From Thermomicrobiaceae bacterium (lineage in GTDB: Bacteria > Chloroflexota > Chloroflexia > Thermomicrobiales > Thermomicrobiaceae): a stretch of DNA of 7,350 nt. The notes under the pieces were generated by a model. The model was given only the letters and a program-made list of their open reading frames with translations, made no database searches and was not told the origin of the DNA. The stretch is from NCBI GenBank assembly GCA_007122555.1, contig SKTL01000479.1, positions 1 through 7,350 on the forward strand, written 5' to 3'. Made by a program: the position numbers and the translations under genes. This document shows, in pieces, positions 1-5,868 of this stretch (the stretch's first letter is position 1; every line of letters starts with the position of its first letter).

Positions 1-88
1 AGATTGGACGCGCACGGTGCCGGCGTGAGCAATCGGGCGAAAGAACCGCGCACTCACCCGGAGTCAGCGGCCCCAGGACCGTTGACAT
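1..88 (-). pseudogene. Possible phosphotriesterase-like N-terminal fragment, cut by window edge
   Basis: The minus strand is open from an ATG at 88-86 to the window edge, 29 codons. The first residues read MSTVLGPLTPGE, which resembles the usual start of phosphotriesterase-family metal hydrolases (T-V-x-G-x-[IL]-x-P-x-E). In that family the next residues are normally L-G-x-T-L-x-H-E-H, where the two His bind metal. Here the equivalent stretch reads CAVLSPDCS, so the metal motif is absent. No clear ribosome binding site precedes the ATG, and the start codon overlaps the -35 box of the divergent IclR promoter. It may be the eroded 5' end of a divergent gene or a chance open frame. The similarity covers only about a dozen residues. 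Confidence 0.22.
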
Positions 89-110
89 ACTGTTCAAGTA
101 GGTTTACTAT
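82..110 (+). promoter_or_regulatory. Sigma70-type promoter of the IclR gene and cassette
   Basis: A perfect -35 hexamer TTGACA (82-87) is followed by an ideal 17-nt spacer and a -10-like TACTAT (105-110, four of six consensus positions). Transcription would start near 117, giving a leader of about 36 nt before the ATG at 153. No comparable promoter was seen elsewhere in the cassette, so this one could drive all four genes. Confidence 0.6.
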
Positions 111-114
111 CACG

Positions 115-126
115 GAAACGAGTTTC
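115..126. promoter_or_regulatory. Palindromic candidate operator over the transcription start
   Basis: GAAAC-GA-GTTTC is a perfect inverted repeat with 5-bp arms and a 2-bp centre. It lies immediately downstream of the -10 box and covers the predicted start point. The arms resemble the GGAAA/TTTCC half-sites known for IclR itself, although the spacing differs by one base. A regulator bound here would block initiation, so negative autoregulation by the IclR-family protein encoded next is a natural inference. The arms are short enough that chance is possible. Confidence 0.4.
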
Positions 127-152
127 ATTGTGTCCCGAAAGTTGGACTTGCG

Positions 153-1019
153 ATGACCCGAGGCTCGGCAGAGTCACGAGGCCCAAACTATCAGGTAAGA
201 GCGCTTGACCGCGCACTTGACATTCTCGACTCCTTCAGTCTCAATGCCCCCGAGCTTTCTCTGTCGAAGATCGCCGAACGAGTTGATCTTCCGCTAAGCA
301 CCGTGAAACGGCTGGTCTCGGCGCTCGAGGATCGTGGATACCTCGAGTACTCCGAAGAAACGGAGCTGTACCGTATCGGTGTTCGGGCATTTGAAGTCGG
401 GAGCATCTATATTCAGTCCACGTCTGTCGAGGCGGAAGCGCATCCGACACTCGAATGGCTGGCGCGCGGCTGTCAGCAGACCGCGAACCTTGGCATTCTC
501 AACCGAGGGGAAGTTGTTCACATTGCTGTTGTTCCGCCGGATCGCCCCATTCGATACTTTGCAACGGTTGGAGAGCGTGAACAGGCGTACTACACCGGGC
601 TGGGCAAGGTTCTCTTGTCCGAGTATACGGATGAGCAACTCGCTGAATACGCGGCGCAGACGACGTTTGAGCAACGGACACGACGAACAATCACCAGCCT
701 GGACATGTTGCGCATCCAGCTGCGGGAAGTCGAAAAACAGGGCTACGCCATGGACGACGAAGAATCCGTCGTTGGATTGCGATGTATCGCCGCGCCGATT
801 CGCGACGCAAAGGGGCAGATCGTAGCCGCGGTGAGTATCTCGGGACCGTCGCTCGAGTTCGATGAGCAGCTGCTCCCGCGATATGTCGACTCTGTGAAGA
901 ACGCTGGCTTGGAGATATCGCGGCGGCTCGGGTATTCGATTCGTCCGGAGGATTCGGACCCGGCAAGTTGGAGCGCCGAGCCGGCGACCACGACGCTTGA
1001 GCAAATGGACAAACCATAG
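153..1019 (+). CDS. IclR-family transcriptional regulator
   Basis: This 288-residue protein has the two-domain IclR layout. A winged helix-turn-helix occupies about residues 14-75 (core A-L-D-I-L, then S-K-I-A-E-R, then S-T-V-K-R-L-V-S-A-L, ending in G-Y-L). An effector-binding domain spans about 95-262. Family signatures in that domain are Y-Y-T-G-L-G-K-V-L-L near 146-155 and D-D-E-E-S...G-L-R-C-I-A-A-P-I-R-D near 201-218, then V-S-I-S-G-P near 227-232. The last 25 residues or so are a low-complexity tail outside the domain. IclR proteins usually act as dimers or tetramers that sense small aromatic or sugar-acid metabolites and control an adjacent catabolic operon. Here the gene leads that operon, with its stop only 19 nt before the next start. 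The ATG at 153 fits the promoter, although the upstream Shine-Dalgarno is weak. The ligand is unknown. Confidence 0.96.
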   Translation: MTRGSAESRGPNYQVRALDRALDILDSFSLNAPELSLSKIAERVDLPLSTVKRLVSALEDRGYLEYSEETELYRIGVRAFEVGSIYIQSTSVEAEAHPTLEWLARGCQQTANLGILNRGEVVHIAVVPPDRPIRYFATVGEREQAYYTGLGKVLLSEYTDEQLAEYAAQTTFEQRTRRTITSLDMLRIQLREVEKQGYAMDDEESVVGLRCIAAPIRDAKGQIVAAVSISGPSLEFDEQLLPRYVDSVKNAGLEISRRLGYSIRPEDSDPASWSAEPATTTLEQMDKP

Positions 1020-1025
1020 TGAACC

Positions 1026-1030
1026 GGGAG
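1026..1030 (+). promoter_or_regulatory. Ribosome binding site for the aminotransferase gene
   Basis: GGGAG lies 8 nt before the ATG at 1039, inside the 19-nt gap after the IclR stop codon. It supports that start codon and co-transcription with the regulator. Confidence 0.6.
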
Positions 1031-1038
1031 ATTAATCG

Positions 1039-2364
1039 ATGCCAGACGATGTCAACGCCACACATGTAGCCGATTATTCGGGAAGTGAACAATTGATCGC
1101 GCGCGCAAAGGAATTTGCGCCGGGAGGAGTCCACACGGCGATTCGGAACATCGATCCGTCGCTCTGTTTCCAACGCGCCGACGGCGCCTATATCTATGAC
1201 ATGGATGGAAACCGGTACATAGACTACCATGCGGCGTTCGGTCCGTTCGTGCTTGGTCATTGCTACCCATCCGTTACCGAGCGCGTTCGGGAGGCGATCG
1301 GACATTCTGACTTGTTCGGTGTGGGCGCCACTGAGGGGGAAGTCGAACTGGCCGAGAAAGTCGTCAAGCACGTCCCCTCAGCTGAGAAAGTCCTCTTTTG
1401 CAATGCAGGATCCGAGGCGACATACCACGCAATTCGTGTCGCACGCGCGGCAACCGGACGAAAACTCATAATCAAGTTTCAGGGTTGCTATCACGGCTGG
1501 CATGGCTATGTGCTTCGAAACATGTTGAGCCCGGAGGACAAGATCGGTCAGCGTGATCCGGGGTCCGAAGGAATGCTCGATGAGGAGATTGACAGCACGC
1601 TCGTATGCACGTTCAACGACCTCGAAGAAGTGCAGCAAACGGTGGACGATCATCGGGGAGAAATCGCGGCGATCATTCTGGAGCCGATTCCCCACAATAT
1701 CGGATGCATCCTTCCGAAGCAGTCGTTCCTCGAAGGGCTGAGAAAACTCTGTGATGACGAAGGAATGCTCCTGATCTTTGACGAGGTTATCACCGGGTTC
1801 CGACACGATCTTGGCGGTTATCAGAAAATCTCCGGAGTCATCCCGGACCTGACCACCATGGGTAAGGCGATGGCGAACGGTTTTCCGATGGCTGCGCTCG
1901 CCGGGAGTGCTGACGTGATGGACAACTTCAATACTAATCCGAGTGGAAAAGTCTTCTTTGCCGGCACCTACAACGGGCACGCCGGTTCGGTGGCGGCGGC
2001 GCTGGCGACGATCGAGGAACTTGAAACCGGCAAAGTCCATGAGCACATCTTCCGGCTTGGCGACCGAATGCGTAACGGCCTGGAAAACATCCTGGAACGG
2101 CTTGATCTCATCGGGACAGTATCCGGATTCGGCTCTGTCTATACGCTGTACTTCACCGACGGACCGGTTGAGAACTACACTGACCTGATGCGAAACAACG
2201 CTGAATCCTACGTGCAATATCGGCAGAATCTTCTCGAGCATGGCGTGTTCGAGATGCCGATGAACCTCAAGCGCAATCACATCAGCTACAGTCATACGGA
2301 GCAGGACATCGATCATTCGCTTGAGGCTGCAGAAGCCAGCCTCAAGAAGCTGTACAAGCGCTAG
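1039..2364 (+). CDS. Class III PLP aminotransferase, glutamate-1-semialdehyde aminomutase-like
   Basis: The 441-residue protein is a full-length fold-type I PLP enzyme of the HemL/class III group. Visible landmarks are the substrate-entry segment Y-I-Y-D-M-D-G-N near 51-58, the phosphate-binding G-S-E-A at 124-127, the Y-H-G-W-H ring-stacking segment at 151-155, and I-F-D-E-V (Asp248, bonds the pyridine nitrogen). The Schiff-base lysine is Lys276 in M-G-K-A-M-A-N-G, and the G-T-Y-N-G-H phosphate loop from the second subunit is at 309-314. It should move an amino group on, or between carbons of, a small carboxylic or keto substrate. Its place between a regulator and two catabolic enzymes, with no tetrapyrrole genes nearby, argues against a true hemL role, so no symbol is given. 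It is co-oriented with the IclR gene 19 nt upstream. A decayed, divergent relative lies at 5233-5557. The class assignment is firm and the substrate is open. Confidence 0.95.
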   Translation: MPDDVNATHVADYSGSEQLIARAKEFAPGGVHTAIRNIDPSLCFQRADGAYIYDMDGNRYIDYHAAFGPFVLGHCYPSVTERVREAIGHSDLFGVGATEGEVELAEKVVKHVPSAEKVLFCNAGSEATYHAIRVARAATGRKLIIKFQGCYHGWHGYVLRNMLSPEDKIGQRDPGSEGMLDEEIDSTLVCTFNDLEEVQQTVDDHRGEIAAIILEPIPHNIGCILPKQSFLEGLRKLCDDEGMLLIFDEVITGFRHDLGGYQKISGVIPDLTTMGKAMANGFPMAALAGSADVMDNFNTNPSGKVFFAGTYNGHAGSVAAALATIEELETGKVHEHIFRLGDRMRNGLENILERLDLIGTVSGFGSVYTLYFTDGPVENYTDLMRNNAESYVQYRQNLLEHGVFEMPMNLKRNHISYSHTEQDIDHSLEAAEASLKKLYKR

Positions 2365-2432
2365 AGCAGCGACAGCACAGTGGCGAACGCCCGCAGTCGG
2401 GGCGATCGTTCGGTTCGGTCAAGGGAATCCGG

Positions 2433-2471
2433 CGATTGCTTTCCGATTGCTGGCGAGCGCCGCTGCTCGTC
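2433..2471 (+). repeat. Direct repeat plus stem-loop in the aminotransferase-dehydratase gap
   Basis: The 152-nt gap 2365-2516 holds no convincing ORF. It contains two copies of CGATTGCT (2433-2440 and 2444-2451), 11 nt apart and so on the same helical face. A possible hairpin follows directly, with arms at 2452-2458 and 2465-2471 (7 bp including one G-U pair) around a 6-nt loop. No T-tract follows, so this is not a standard intrinsic terminator. It could be a regulator site, an mRNA processing or stabilising element, or chance. Confidence 0.3.
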
Positions 2472-2516
2472 GCCGGGTTCGTCGGAGCGAAATACCAACG
2501 AATGGGAACGTGACAC

Positions 2517-3680
2517 ATGAAGATAACCGCGGTCAAACCGGTCGTTGTCAACGCCAACATGCGGAACTGGATCTTCGTCAAAGTTGAAACTGACGAACCA
2601 GGGCTCTATGGCTGGGGCGAAGCAACGCTCGAGTGGAAGACGAAGACCGTTGTCGGGGCGATTGAAGACGTCAGCCGCTTCATCATCGGTGAGGATCCAA
2701 TGCGGATCGAGCATCTCTACCAGATGATGTACCGTCAGTACTTCTGGAAAGTCGGTATCGACGGAATGACCGCGATCAGCGGCATCGAGCACGCGCTCTG
2801 GGATATCAAGGGGAAGGCGCTCGGGGTTCCCGTCTACGAACTCCTTGGCGGTCGTGTTCGCGACCGAGTTCGGCTCTACAATCACCTCGGCAGCGGCCAG
2901 ATGAAGAGTATGTATGAGAGCACCGAACCGCAGGAGTTTGCCGAACGAGCGCTGAGCGTGAAAGAGTCTGGCTACACCGCAATCAAGTTTATGGCGGTTC
3001 CGAGAACAGAGCCGGTTGAAGGAGTGCAATCAGTTCGCTACGCGGAGAGCCTGGTCCGCGCCGTGCGCGAAGCCGTGGGGCCAGAGATGGATCTGATGGT
3101 TGATCTTCACGCCCGAACCTGGCCGGCGATGGCGATTCAATACTGCCACGCCTTCGAGCCATACGGATTGCTGTTCTTTGAGGAGCCATGCCCCACCGAA
3201 GACATCGAAGCGACGGCGCAAGTGACCAGGGCGTCTCGGATTCCGATCGCCACCGGCGAGCGTCTTGTCGGACGACATCAGTTCAGAGAACTATTTGAAA
3301 AACGCGCCTGCCACATCATTCAGCCCGATCTCACACACTGCGGCGGACTGTGGGAGGCGCGCAAAATCGCTGCGCAGGCAGAAGCGTATACGATTGCTGT
3401 CGCCCCTCATAACCCCAACGGACCGATCTCGACCGCGGTTGCGGTTCATTTCGCCTTCGCAACTCCGAACTGGATCATTCAGGAAGCGATAACCGGGGAC
3501 GTGCCGTGGCGGAGTGAAGTCGTTGACGATCCCTACTTCACCAACGACGGGTTTATTCAGCAACCGACGCGTCCGGGTCTTGGAATCGACGTCGATGAAG
3601 AAGCGGCGGCAAAATACCCGTTCAAGCCAGAAGCGGAACAGCGTTATTTCCATCCGGACGGTTCAGTCGCCGACTGGTAG
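2517..3680 (+). CDS. Mandelate racemase/galactonate dehydratase-like enolase-superfamily enzyme
   Basis: The 387-residue protein has the enolase-superfamily layout: an N-terminal capping domain (about 1-120) and a TIM barrel (about 125-360). The metal ligands are Asp196 (in D-L-H), Glu222 (F-F-E-E-P) and Glu248 (G-E-R), exactly 26 residues apart, as in mandelate racemase. The Asp271/His298 dyad (P-D-L-T and A-P-H-N-P-N-G) is present. The K-x-K motif is changed: Lys157 is followed by Met159. Together with His198 two residues after the first ligand, this matches acid-sugar dehydratases of the galactonate dehydratase type. The likely reaction is Mg-dependent removal of water from a sugar acid or similar alpha-hydroxy acid to give a 2-keto-3-deoxy product. 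The ATG at 2517 is preceded by a weak GGGAA at 2504-2508. The zinc hydrolase gene begins 42 nt downstream, so they are probably co-transcribed. Substrate specificity cannot be read from the sequence. Confidence 0.95.
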   Translation: MKITAVKPVVVNANMRNWIFVKVETDEPGLYGWGEATLEWKTKTVVGAIEDVSRFIIGEDPMRIEHLYQMMYRQYFWKVGIDGMTAISGIEHALWDIKGKALGVPVYELLGGRVRDRVRLYNHLGSGQMKSMYESTEPQEFAERALSVKESGYTAIKFMAVPRTEPVEGVQSVRYAESLVRAVREAVGPEMDLMVDLHARTWPAMAIQYCHAFEPYGLLFFEEPCPTEDIEATAQVTRASRIPIATGERLVGRHQFRELFEKRACHIIQPDLTHCGGLWEARKIAAQAEAYTIAVAPHNPNGPISTAVAVHFAFATPNWIIQEAITGDVPWRSEVVDDPYFTNDGFIQQPTRPGLGIDVDEEAAAKYPFKPEAEQRYFHPDGSVADW

Positions 3681-3711
3681 ACAGACAGATCAGTACAAAA
3701 GCAATAGGGAA

Positions 3712-3715
3712 AGGA
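3712..3715 (+). promoter_or_regulatory. Ribosome binding site for the ceramidase-like gene
   Basis: AGGA, in the purine-rich context GGGAAAGGA, lies 7 nt before the ATG at 3723 and fixes that start. It sits in the short 42-nt gap after the dehydratase stop. Confidence 0.6.
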
Positions 3716-3722
3716 ACATCAA

Positions 3723-5147
3723 ATGGGAGCCAGCCTCCTTGCGGGGATTGCACGAATCGATACGACGCCGCCGGTCGGCATTGCGCACGCGAACTGGGGC
3801 GCCCAGACGCACCAGCGGGCGGCGGGAATCGACCTGCCGCTCTGGGCGAGCGCGCTGGCACTGAGTGATGGCGATCAGACCACCGTAATCGTGGATATCG
3901 ATATCATCGGAATCCGTGAACGCCATCCGGACGCAGCCCATGTTCGTGAATTAGTGGCGGAGCGCACCGGGCTTCCAATCTCGCACATCCGGACGTCCTA
4001 CACCCATACGCATTCCGGACCAACCGTCGCCACCGGCCGGGCATCCTGGACGACCGAAGGCACCGAAATGAGCGATTCCTATCTGGATCAACTCGGCTAC
4101 AAGATCGCCGGGGTCGCCTGGGAAGCGATCCAGAATATGCAGCCGGTTAAGATTCAAGCCGGCAGCGGGGAATCGAACGTCGCCGTTAATCGCCGGTACC
4201 AGCGCCCGGACGATAACGTGATGATCGTCGGCCGCAACTGGGATGGCGTCGTCGACCGGGAAGTCAAACTGGTCCGGATCGACACTGAGTCGGATGAACC
4301 GCTCGCGGCCATCGTCAACTACGCATGCCATCCGATAACCGTCGGACCGGACGGGGATCGGATTACCCCGGACTATCCCGGCGTCGTCAAGCGGGTTGTG
4401 GAAGAGACAACCGGAGCGCTCTGCCTCTTCTTGCAAGGAGCGACCGGTGACATTGGACCTATTCGAGGTGGCGCCCGCAATGGATTGAACGAATATCACC
4501 GACTCGGGCAGATGCTCGGCCTTGAAGCAGCCAAAGTCTGGTGGGAAACCGAAAACCCGCCGCGCGGCGAAGAATACGTCGGAACGCTTGAATCCGGCGC
4601 GCCGCTGGCGATGTATCGTGAGGAAGAGATCGAACCTGGCCCGAAGTCCTCGATGCTGCGCGTCGGCGTGCGCGAGATGCAGTTGCCAGTGAAACAGTTT
4701 CGGCCGGCAGACGAGCTGGAAGCCGAGTTCCAGGAACACTTCGCAGAACTCAACCGGCTCCGCGAGGAAGGCGGAAGCGAAGAAGAGATTCGCCAGCAGA
4801 CGATGCTCTGCAAACGCTCCAGCATGCGGGCATCCTTGTCCCGTCAGAATGAAGGGCAGACGCACCGACCGCTGCAAGCCCAGGCATTTGTGCTGGGAGA
4901 CGATATCGCGTTGGTGAATATCCCGGGGGAACCGTTCATCAGTATCGGACTCGGGATCAAAGCGCGTTCACCGTTCAAGCATACGCTGTTTTGCGGCTAC
5001 TCGAACACCGGAGGCGGATACATCCCCATGGCGGAGGACTACCCGCTTGGCGGCTACGAGGTCGAAGTGTCTCCATACTCCGAAGGCGCCGCACAAGTCG
5101 TTATTGACGAATGCGTGCTCCTGCTTGAGGAGCTTGCTGGCGTTTAG
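3723..5147 (+). CDS. Neutral/alkaline ceramidase-like zinc hydrolase, cytoplasmic, nucleophile Ser replaced
   Basis: The 474-residue protein matches the N-terminal catalytic domain of neutral/alkaline non-lysosomal ceramidases. Its start, with G-I-A-R-I-D-T-T-P-P-V-G, is typical of the family. The four zinc ligands known from bacterial ceramidase can be placed at His97 (T-H-T-H-S-G-P), His203 (A-C-H-P), Glu403 (P-G-E-P-F) and Tyr433 (G-G-G-Y-I-P). In true ceramidases the G-D-x-S-P motif carries the nucleophilic serine; here residues 242-246 read G-D-I-G-P, so Ser is replaced by Gly245. There is no signal peptide, and the C-terminal Ig-like domain of secreted ceramidases (usually 600-700 residues) is absent. 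A charged, probably helical insert lies at about 329-362. It is probably a cytoplasmic zinc amidase or esterase acting on a small metabolite rather than on ceramide. It ends the cassette, and no clear terminator follows. Confidence 0.92.
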   Translation: MGASLLAGIARIDTTPPVGIAHANWGAQTHQRAAGIDLPLWASALALSDGDQTTVIVDIDIIGIRERHPDAAHVRELVAERTGLPISHIRTSYTHTHSGPTVATGRASWTTEGTEMSDSYLDQLGYKIAGVAWEAIQNMQPVKIQAGSGESNVAVNRRYQRPDDNVMIVGRNWDGVVDREVKLVRIDTESDEPLAAIVNYACHPITVGPDGDRITPDYPGVVKRVVEETTGALCLFLQGATGDIGPIRGGARNGLNEYHRLGQMLGLEAAKVWWETENPPRGEEYVGTLESGAPLAMYREEEIEPGPKSSMLRVGVREMQLPVKQFRPADELEAEFQEHFAELNRLREEGGSEEEIRQQTMLCKRSSMRASLSRQNEGQTHRPLQAQAFVLGDDIALVNIPGEPFISIGLGIKARSPFKHTLFCGYSNTGGGYIPMAEDYPLGGYEVEVSPYSEGAAQVVIDECVLLLEELAGV

Positions 5148-5232
5148 CCTATGTACCTGCTCGTCGAGCGAGCACGTATGCGGATTCCTCGGGTTGTGAT
5201 GGATGACGGACGGATTATCATCTATCAGTTCG
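5148..5232. other. Spacer after the cassette, no supported gene
   Basis: This stretch starts the 718-nt gap between the cassette and the convergent surface-protein gene. It contains a 6-bp stem (TGCTCG 5158-5163 with CGAGCA 5169-5174, loop TCGAG) without a following T-tract. A 46-codon open frame starts at 5151, 3 nt after the hydrolase stop, and ends at 5291. It has no recognisable motif, and its 3' half is overlapped in another frame by the aminotransferase remnant, so I do not call it a gene. Confidence 0.4.
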
Positions 5233-5557
5233 TTCGATCTCCGCGCCCTGGCTCGGGACGATTGCATGTACATTCACGAGGTCGATGCTGATCTCAATGT
5301 GGATTACCACCCGGCAACACGGTACTTTCGGGCTCCCGCAATGGCGATACCGGCGCGGTAGCGAACGCCCTTGCGACCATTGAGGTGTTCGAGACTGGAC
5401 CAGTTCCCGAGCAGATCTCAGGACTGGGGACCCGATGCGAGACGGAATGGAGAGCTTTTTCGAGGGCTTCGACTCCGTGGGTGCTGTTACCTGGTGCGGA
5501 ACGGTCAACATGCTCTACTTTGCGGATGCTCTAGTCCAGAATCGCATCGATCTTACG
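5233..5557 (+). pseudogene. Internally deleted, frameshifted aminotransferase remnant
   Basis: Three reading frames together reproduce pieces of a class III aminotransferase like the intact one at 1039-2364. At 5233-5316 the text includes Y-I-H-E-V-D...V-D-Y-H-P-A, matching residues about 43-66 of the intact protein. The next homologous piece is G-T-F at 5321-5329, matching residue 309 onward, so about 240 codons are missing. A 10-nt insertion then shifts the frame, and V-A-N-A-L-A-T-I-E-V-F-E-T-G follows to 5434 (17 of 26 residues identical from 5355). A 1-nt loss (CGATG where the intact gene has CGAATG) shifts it again, and M-R-D-G-M-E...L-Y-F-A-D continues from 5435 to 5557 (18 of 40 identical). 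The lysine-bearing core is gone, so no PLP enzyme can be made. The bases have diverged well beyond a recent copy, so the source was an older paralog or a transferred relative. Confidence 0.8.
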
Positions 5558-5691
5558 TTCGAAAAGCGTTCGACGCCGGGTTGACGAGAGCAGAAGGTGA
5601 CCATTCAATTCTATTGAGCCTGGCGACAGTGGGCTTCCCCCGGATGATTGCGGTGTTTCAGTGGTCGCGCGAGGCGCCGGACCCCGAGTAG
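5545..5691 (+). pseudogene. Carboxymuconolactone decarboxylase/AhpD-like C-terminal fragment
   Basis: In a frame different from the preceding remnant, the bases read Y-V-R-K-A-F-D-A-G-L-T-R-A-E followed by I-L-L-S-L-A-T-V-G-F-P-R, ending at TAG 5689-5691. This resembles the helix pair of the carboxymuconolactone decarboxylase/AhpD family, where the pattern is H-x-R-x-A-x-x-A-G-x-[TS]-x-E-E followed by a hydrophobic helix ending in G-[FYW]-P. The expected His is Tyr here (a CAC to TAC change would suffice), and the N-terminal half with the Cys pair is missing. The fragment abuts the aminotransferase remnant within a few bases, which suggests that a deletion joined two genes. The assignment comes from pattern recognition over about 40 residues only. 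Confidence 0.5.
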
Positions 5692-5718
5692 TGAAGAGGT
5701 ATCGGCGATTAGCGGGGC

Positions 5719-5868
5719 GTGAAGCACATCTCCGGCCCACTGCTCAGCCTGATCAACACCCACCCCGAAGCGCCGCGGATCGAATACAAGAAGCTGGCCG
5801 ATCGTCGGTCGGACGCCGGGTGCGGCATCCTCCAAGGTTATGAAGCGGAAGGAGAGCCGATCCCTTCA
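5719..5868 (+). pseudogene. Unrecognised coding-like fragment
   Basis: A frame opening at GTG 5719, just after an in-frame TAG at 5710-5712, encodes about 50 residues beginning M-K-H-I-S-G-P-L-L-S-L-I-N-T-H-P-E. Codon third positions up to about 5868 are strongly G/C, as in the intact genes, which suggests real or recently real coding sequence. Past that point the frame runs on to 6042 antisense to the surface-protein gene and loses this character, becoming rich in Arg. I do not recognise a family. It may be another relic in the graveyard between 5148 and 5865, or a very small gene overlapping the convergent gene's end. Confidence 0.3.

Noticed and set aside
294..1004. Long minus-strand open frame of 236 codons opposite the IclR gene
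   Set aside because: It lies wholly antisense to a gene with clear family motifs, and its composition (rich in Arg, no motif) is that of a shadow frame.
1378..2316. 312-codon minus-strand open frame opposite the aminotransferase
   Set aside because: It is antisense to a confidently identified enzyme and contains no recognisable domain. The high GC third positions of the real gene keep the opposite frame open.
3951..4877. 308-codon minus-strand open frame opposite the ceramidase-like gene
   Set aside because: Shadow frame: rich in Phe and Arg with no motif, while the + strand frame carries the full set of family landmarks.
2464..5166. Shared 10-mers in the two non-coding stretches (CTGCTCGTCG near 2464 and 5157; GCGAACGCCC near 2382 and 5361) as a dispersed repeat
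   Set aside because: They are isolated short matches without flanking similarity and are expected by chance in a GC-rich 7-kb window.
5158..5174. Stem-loop after the last cassette gene as an intrinsic terminator
   Set aside because: The stem is only 6 bp and is followed by CGTATG rather than a run of T, so it does not meet the usual criteria.
5151..5291. 46-codon open frame starting 3 nt after the hydrolase stop, as a coupled small gene
   Set aside because: No motif, no own ribosome binding site outside the preceding gene's end, and its second half overlaps the aminotransferase relic in another frame.
5371..5691. 106-codon + strand frame taken as one complete gene from its ATG
   Set aside because: Only its last 45 or so codons look like protein. 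The first part lies over the aminotransferase relic in a different frame, so the ATG is not a real start.
5611..5865. Minus-strand frame that stays open for 85 codons after the surface-protein stop at 5866, suggesting readthrough or a truncated C-terminus
   Set aside because: It is antisense to two coding-like + strand fragments, has no Ig-like or repeat motif and shows no recoding signal. The natural end at 5866 follows a complete Ig-like domain.
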